In this document: piece by piece, positions 58,977 through 64,000 of the stretch
Layout of the letters: every line of letters begins with the position of its first letter
Position numbering within the stretch: the first letter of the stretch is position 1
Assembly (NCBI RefSeq): GCF_000203815.1
Contig: NW_004457729.1
Location: 1,674,674-1,738,673 of the forward strand
Reading direction: 5' to 3'
DNA length: 64,000 bases
Source: Cavenderia fasciculata
Lineage: Eukaryota > Evosea > Eumycetozoa > Acytosteliales > Cavenderiaceae
The notes under the pieces: generated by a model
The model's input: only the letters and a program-made list of their open reading frames with translations
Database searches by the model: none
Told to the model about the DNA's origin: nothing
Translations under genes and position numbers: made by a program

Positions 58977-60878
58977 TTAGTTATTTTTAGAGCTTAGTTG
59001 GGTAGTTAGGCCACCAGCTACACCTTCGACAAAGTTATCCAAGAACTTCTTTGTAATTCTAGTATAGTTGGTAACTTGTTCTTTCCATTTGATAAAGGCT
59101 TGGTAGTCTTCCAACTTATCGATACTGAGTTCATAGTAGGTCGAGAGTTGATTGGTGTGCTTTTCAAGATCTTCTTGGAGGTATTCAAACAAGTTTCTCT
59201 CTTGTGATTTCTTATCCAAATAATAACCATAAACATATGAATATTGAAGTACTCTACGATTCTATAGAAAATATTTCAATTAGTTAATTATAATCTTTCC
59301 ATTTGTATAAAATATTTAATATTTACTCTAAGTAATTGTTCAGTAGCTTCCATTAAGAATTTAGTATCGGCAGATCTAACATCAAACTTTGATAAGATTT
59401 GTTGTTCCTTTTGATGTGCGTTTCTTCTTTGTTCATCAGCGATTTTCTATATATATATGAAAATAAACAAATAAAGGTATAAGTATAAATTATAATTCTT
59501 TTTTTTTTTGTTTACGCACCATGGCATTTTTATGAGATTCATATCTATGATAGTAAAACATATATGCTTCCAATTCAGTTTTGGCATCGGCAGCCTTTTC
59601 ATCGTCTTCCTTTGCTTTAGACTTATCGTATTTGTTACAATTGTAGTAACCTCCAGTGGCAGATCCATGATCTGACCATGCACCTCTACACAACCAACAA
59701 AACTCAAAACCACATCCACCTGCATTTTTACGACAAGTCATATGCATACAACCTCCATTCTTTTCAATTGGTGATCTACATTCTGGGCATCTAAAAAATA
59801 AAATAAAATAAATAAAGGAATTAGTATAAATATTATATTCTTTTTCTTTTTCTTTTTCTTTTTCTTCTTCTTTTGGTTTTGTTTACTTTTTAGTATTTGC
59901 CAACATCCAAGTAACATTTTCAGATTCATCGGAAGCCTTTTGTAACCATCTATCAACTTGAGAACAAGGACATGGCATATGATCACCGATTTCAAAGTCA
60001 TTGCAATTGAAACAATATTGGAAACCACATTTGCAAGTGACTGCTTCTTTTCTCTCTTTGCGATCACATCGGACACTGTATATACAACCAGGTGCAGGGC
60101 ACCATTTGACTTGGGGATTGTCGTCGACAAAGGATTTGAGGATAAAGTTTGCATACTTTTCATAGGTGGGTGTCTCGACAAGCTTCTTTACTGCCTCTTC
60201 GTGCACACGGACCTTGCACTTTGGTGCGGGACACGTAGCAAGAATGCATTCTGGACCTTCGCCAATCTTGCACTCTAAATATCCCTTCCAACAGGGAAGA
60301 CAGTATCTATGATCGCACGACAATGCAAATGTCTGTGATGGTGGCAACTCGTCCAAACAAATCAAACAACTAAACTTTTGCATCGTTGTACTAACTGGTT
60401 TTTCAAGTTTTAATGATGGTATACCTGCATCGGCACATAATTTATCTGAATTATCCATATATTTTTCAATTAATTTCTCTTTGTTCCATCTAAAAGAAAA
60501 TAAATTAAAAAGAAAAGAGTTATAAATATGTAATTATACTTTTTATCTTTTTCTTTTCTATACATACTTTAAATGTCTAAGTAAAATGGATACAGCAGAC
60601 TCTGAATTAATACTTAAAACATCCATAACTTCTTTGATTAATTTCTTTGATTCACTTTGTAGTTCACCCTTGTCGAGTACTTCGAAACTTCTTTGTCTTG
60701 TCAGTTTGCTGTTGGATCGATTCGATGAATGTATGTCGTCGTAATCAACTTCTTGTGTACTGTATTCATAGTCCATATCCTCTTCATCGTCCATATCTAA
60801 TTGACTTTCATTTCCAGATTCTTCTGCAGAGTCGTCATCAACTCCATCATAAGTATCGTACATTTCGTCTTCTGACAT
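58977..60878 (-). CDS. Ariadne-type RBR E3 ubiquitin ligase
   Basis: Five exons (60878-60568, 60489-59887, 59790-59520, 59446-59327, 59261-58977), phases consistent, 529 aa. An acidic N-terminus, as in Ariadne proteins, leads to a UBA-like helical region (LLRHLKWNKEKLIEKYMDN). RING1 has CLICLDELPPSQTFALSCDHRYCLPCWKGYL. The IBR has KWCPAPGCIYSVRC, CKCGFQYCFNC and HMPCPC. RING2 (Rcat) has CPECRSPIEKNGGCMHMTC, with the catalytic Cys in GGCMHMTC, then GFEFCWLCRGAW and SDHGS..YYNCN. The helical Ariadne domain follows (YMFYYHRYESHKNAM, NRRVLQYSYVYGYYL, and KWKEQVTNYTR). RBR ligases form a thioester on the RING2 Cys before transfer; ARIH1/2 work with neddylated cullins. All zinc ligands I can check are present. 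Confidence 0.95.
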
Positions 60879-62439
60879 TTGATATTAAAAATATTAAATA
60901 TATATATAGGTGAGGTGTATTAAAAAAAAATATATATTATATATAAATGTGTTGTATATACAAAACAAATCTTATTATTTAGTATTATTATTATTTGTTG
61001 TTTATGTTTAAAAATATAAATATAAAAAAGATACTATATGATAATATAATAATAATAATAATAATAATGAGGGAGAGAGGATTTAGTTTGTTAGTTTGTT
61101 TGATCTTCTACCTTTTTAATAATAATAATAATAATAATAATAATGATGGATGATGATTAATATATAAAAGTGGTAATAGTGTGTGTGTTGTTGTTGCTAT
61201 TATTACTATTACTATCTATCACAAAATATAAATATAAAACTAAAAAAGTTGATAAAATAAGAAACTAGTTTAATTTAGTTTGCTTTGTTGTGCCAACTTC
61301 ATTCATCCGTAATTATAAAAAAAAAAATGAAAAAAATAAAATTATATAATTTAATTCTATTCTATTATTGGTTTCGAAATTTAAGAAATGGAAGATGTTT
61401 GTCTCCTATATTATTATATTATTATTACTATTATTATCTCTATTTTGTTATTGTTTAAATTGAAGTTTTAGTTGTCGGCTGGCTAGCTAGCTATAGTTGA
61501 GTTGGGTTGTAAAGTATACTAGTAGAGGACAATAATATATATAATAATAATATAACCAATTGGCAAGAAAGAAGAAGGAGTAGACTACTATCAAACTAAA
61601 TAAATATTCGTTTGTTTTGTTTTGATGGGAAAGAAACAAGCAAACACCTATTATTATTATTGTATAGGGTGGTTGTCGATTCGATTTACCACCCCCACAC
61701 ACTTTGCTCTCTTTCCTGCTGTTTGTCTCTCTCTCTTTGCTACCTCGTTCTGATGAATACTGATAATCATCAACATTTTATATAAATATGGTAGTAGGAG
61801 TAGGTGGTACAAAAAAGAAAAGAGAGAAAGCGTAATTAACAGTCTAAAGATATCTATCTATCTATCTACTGCACACACATCATCAAACATAAAGATTGAT
61901 ATAGGAACCTACCTTTTTTATTATGATAAACTTTACTTTTATACTCTCTCTTTTTTCTTTCTTCTTCTTCTATCTTTTTTGTTGTTGATCAATGTTGACT
62001 TTAATATTGTTAACAAGCTGACAAACTCAAACTCGCAATGCCACAATTTAATTTAATTAAAAAAAAAAAACAAACAATTGTTTGTTGCGAAAAGAGGATT
62101 GAGTATTAATAATAATTCAATTTTTTTTGTCAGTTTGCAATAAAGAAATCTTCTTCTTCCCTTCTTTTAGGAGAATGGTTGTTTGGATCTGGGTCAGGTC
62201 AAGTTCATTGGAGGAGGCACCAAAAAAAATATTGGTATCCAACCGACTTTTTTTGTAGCTTCCAGTCTATTTTTGAGGGAGTTATTACAACTTCACATTC
62301 CAGAAGGATAATGGTCAGTGTTAGTTATACATTTAAAAATTTCCAAAAGTAATCATTCAACTACAACATCTCAAATCATTTTATAGAATAAGAGTAGTAT
62401 AATTGTTTATTTAAAAATACCATGGTGAAAGGGTCATAT
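60879..62439. other. Gene-poor region
   Basis: Upstream of the RBR gene. It holds (AAT)n runs near 61045-61070 and 61118-61143, (CTAT)n near 61850 and (A)n tracts. Open frames are AT-driven. I see no gene. Confidence 0.55.
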
Positions 62440-62767
62440 TTATATATTAGTTTCACAATATTGTATACAATTTGCAGGTCCATAGGGACTGGACAATTGA
62501 TTAGCAATGGCCATGCAACTAACTCTACCTACAGCTGGAATTTCCTGGCAATACATCATCATTGAGTTTACTCCTCCATGACATGCTTTGTCACATTGTA
62601 CTTCTGGATCCTCTCCAATTGGTGAAATCTCTGCATTGATAAATGATAATAATATGACTCCAAGAGTTAATAATATTAATCTATCGACGGAGAAAGAGAG
62701 AGATTAGTGATAAAGGTATTGTTAAAAGAAGAATAAGAAGAATAACATACATAAAGTTTTTAAACAT
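62440..62767 (-). CDS. Small Cys-rich secreted protein
   Basis: Two exons, 62767-62751 and 62680-62440, with a 70-nt GT..AG intron, phase 2, give 85 aa. A clean signal peptide (MFKNFILILLTLGVILLSFINA) is completed only by splicing, which supports the model. The mature part (about 63 aa) has six cysteines in VQCDKAC, MYC, VSC, ANC and QYC, consistent with three disulfides. No known family is recognised; size and layout resemble secreted antimicrobial or signalling-type peptides, but function is not assignable. GT-rich boxes (GGGTGGGTGAGG, TGTGTGGGGTTGGG) lie at about 62919-62949 upstream. Confidence 0.75.
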
Positions 62768-62918
62768 TTGTTAGATTGAAGAAGAAGAAGAATAAGTCAG
62801 AGGAGATAGATAGAAAAAATTAGATAGAATAGATACAAATGAATGGTTCAAAAAAAAAGCCAACATTTTGAATAGATAGTAGTCCAGACAGCTACTATGA
62901 CCCGCTCGGTTCATAATT

Positions 62919-62949
62919 TAGGGTGGGTGAGGAATGTGTGGGGTTGGGA
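62919..62949. promoter_or_regulatory. Possible G-box-like element upstream of Cys-rich secreted gene
   Basis: A G/T-rich stretch on the + strand (GGGTGGGTGAGG followed by TGTGTGGGGTTGGG) lies about 150-180 bases before the start codon of the minus-strand gene. It resembles dictyostelid G-box factor sites; no other evidence. Confidence 0.3.
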
Positions 62950-64000
62950 AGATAGATGGTTGTGGTACCTCACCCACATGGTGTTTTGTATGCATGACAT
63001 CTTTTCATAAAAAATCACTATAGGGATTCATTGGATGGACAACAAAAATCCAATTGGATACATCACCCAAATGACCAAATTAAATTTGGTAGTGCCGAGC
63101 CTGTCAAACTACATTATGAACTAAAGAAACGCTATATTGATACAACTAGTATTTTAATCATCATTGCGAATTTCATCATATCATATGGTACATATATTAT
63201 ATTACGCGATCGTATTCTATTTATCTTGAACTGAACAATCAATCGTGGTCATTATGATTATCGTTATCGTTATTTGAGGGGGGGTTGTCAATCTCGCATC
63301 TTGATCGTCAACACACACACGCTCTCTTCTATTAACTGCAAAGATGGTTATGATTAATAATTGTCGTCATGATATGATATGATTGTTCAGTTAATCAATA
63401 CTAGAGTAGATAAATAGTAATATTAATAATAATAATAAAGAATAGGGTGTAGAAGAAGAACAACAAGTCAGTTCATTCAGATAGTGAGTGCACATCTCTT
63501 ATCCCCACATCCCTACTCTTCTTCGAGAACAACACTCAAAAAATCAGTTAAATTAAATTAAATTAAATTAAAAAAAAAAAAAAAACTAATTCCTTTGCTT
63601 TGCACAAATTTGCCCAGACTCTGGGTTGCAGGCACCTTGATATATTTGACCTCAATAAAGACAGACAGACAGACAGAGAGAGAGAGACATTAGCTGAAAA
63701 ATTAATAGTTCTATATTCTTTCAAATCCTAAATTATTCCTTTTCGATTCGATTCAATTCACTATCACCTACCTCGCCGTCATAGACGTAGTTTATTATTT
63801 TATTTTGTTTTTCAATATACAACCTTACAAACACATACACATACACACACATATATTTATACATATAATTATTTATTTATTACAATATATTTATTTTATT
63901 TATTTATTAAAAGAGTTAGAGAGATAAAAGAGAGTCAGACAAGTCAGACGACGAAAGAAAGAAAGAAAGAAAGATATCTTATATCAGTTAAATTAATAAT
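62950..64000. other. Right-edge intergenic region
   Basis: A 67-codon frame at 63031-63234 (+) with a hydrophobic end is open but has no recognisable homology or upstream exon. (GACA)n lies at 63660-63675, (AC)n near 63830-63850 and (GAAA)n at 63955-63973. The last 300 bases look like a promoter or 5' leader of a gene beyond the window, but no start codon is seen. Confidence 0.45.

Noticed and set aside
63018-63030. CACTATAGGG, resembling a phage T7 promoter
   Set aside because: Short chance match in eukaryotic DNA without other vector sequence.
63031-63234. 67-codon + strand frame near the right edge
   Set aside because: No homology, hydrophobic AT-rich second half and no exon partners found; kept only as a note.

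Overview
The window is nuclear DNA of a social amoeba (dictyostelid). It is strongly AT-rich. Introns are short (about 60-190 nt), AT-rich and of GT..AG type. Proteins carry long Asn and Gln runs. The gene content is typical amoeba: a hybrid histidine kinase, HDEL-type calreticulin, Rheb, CBM49-like cellulose-binding repeats and an Ariadne-type RBR ligase. I cannot name the species from sequence alone.

Layout. 0-5 kb: 3' end of a hybrid histidine kinase, then a tandem pair of secreted proteins that I read as relatives of the cadmium/zinc (zeta-class, CDCA) carbonic anhydrases. 5.7-9.5 kb: an acidic low-complexity protein with a Crinkler/RHS-like nuclease-fold C-terminus, and Rheb. 10-14.6 kb: a tail-anchored hypothetical protein, a Ser-rich cathepsin-like pseudoprotease, and an endonuclease V with a long N-terminal extension added by splicing. 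14.8-18 kb: a duplicated hairpin-bearing non-coding element and a BAR-RhoGAP. 18-23 kb: calreticulin, a REV1-type BRCT protein in two frames, and a CID-domain protein. 23-29 kb: long-chain acyl-CoA synthetase and a Cdc4/FBXW7-like F-box-WD40 protein. 29.7-36 kb: a triple CBM49-like protein, Sec13 and Vps4. 36-46 kb: neurochondrin-like protein, a FYVE-armadillo protein with an AAAAG repeat in an intron, an actin pseudogene and a PH-PH-ArfGAP protein. 46.1-49.9 kb: gene-poor, with a duplicated non-coding segment. 49.9-61 kb: Asterix (PAT complex), two small membrane proteins, a CAP-papain fusion with a lost catalytic Cys, a RUS/DUF647 protein, an HMG-box protein and an Ariadne-type RBR ligase. 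62.4 kb: a small Cys-rich secreted protein.

There is no operon logic. Membrane traffic and endolysosomal functions recur (Sec13, Vps4, FYVE-ARM, ArfGAP, BAR-RhoGAP, Rheb), as do secreted proteins. For the multi-exon genes, exon junctions were read by hand from GT/AG sites, frame continuity and family homology; phases add up for every gene where exons are listed, except the nuclease-like gene at 5.8-8.2 kb and the BRCT locus at 20.1-21.3 kb, which are flagged.
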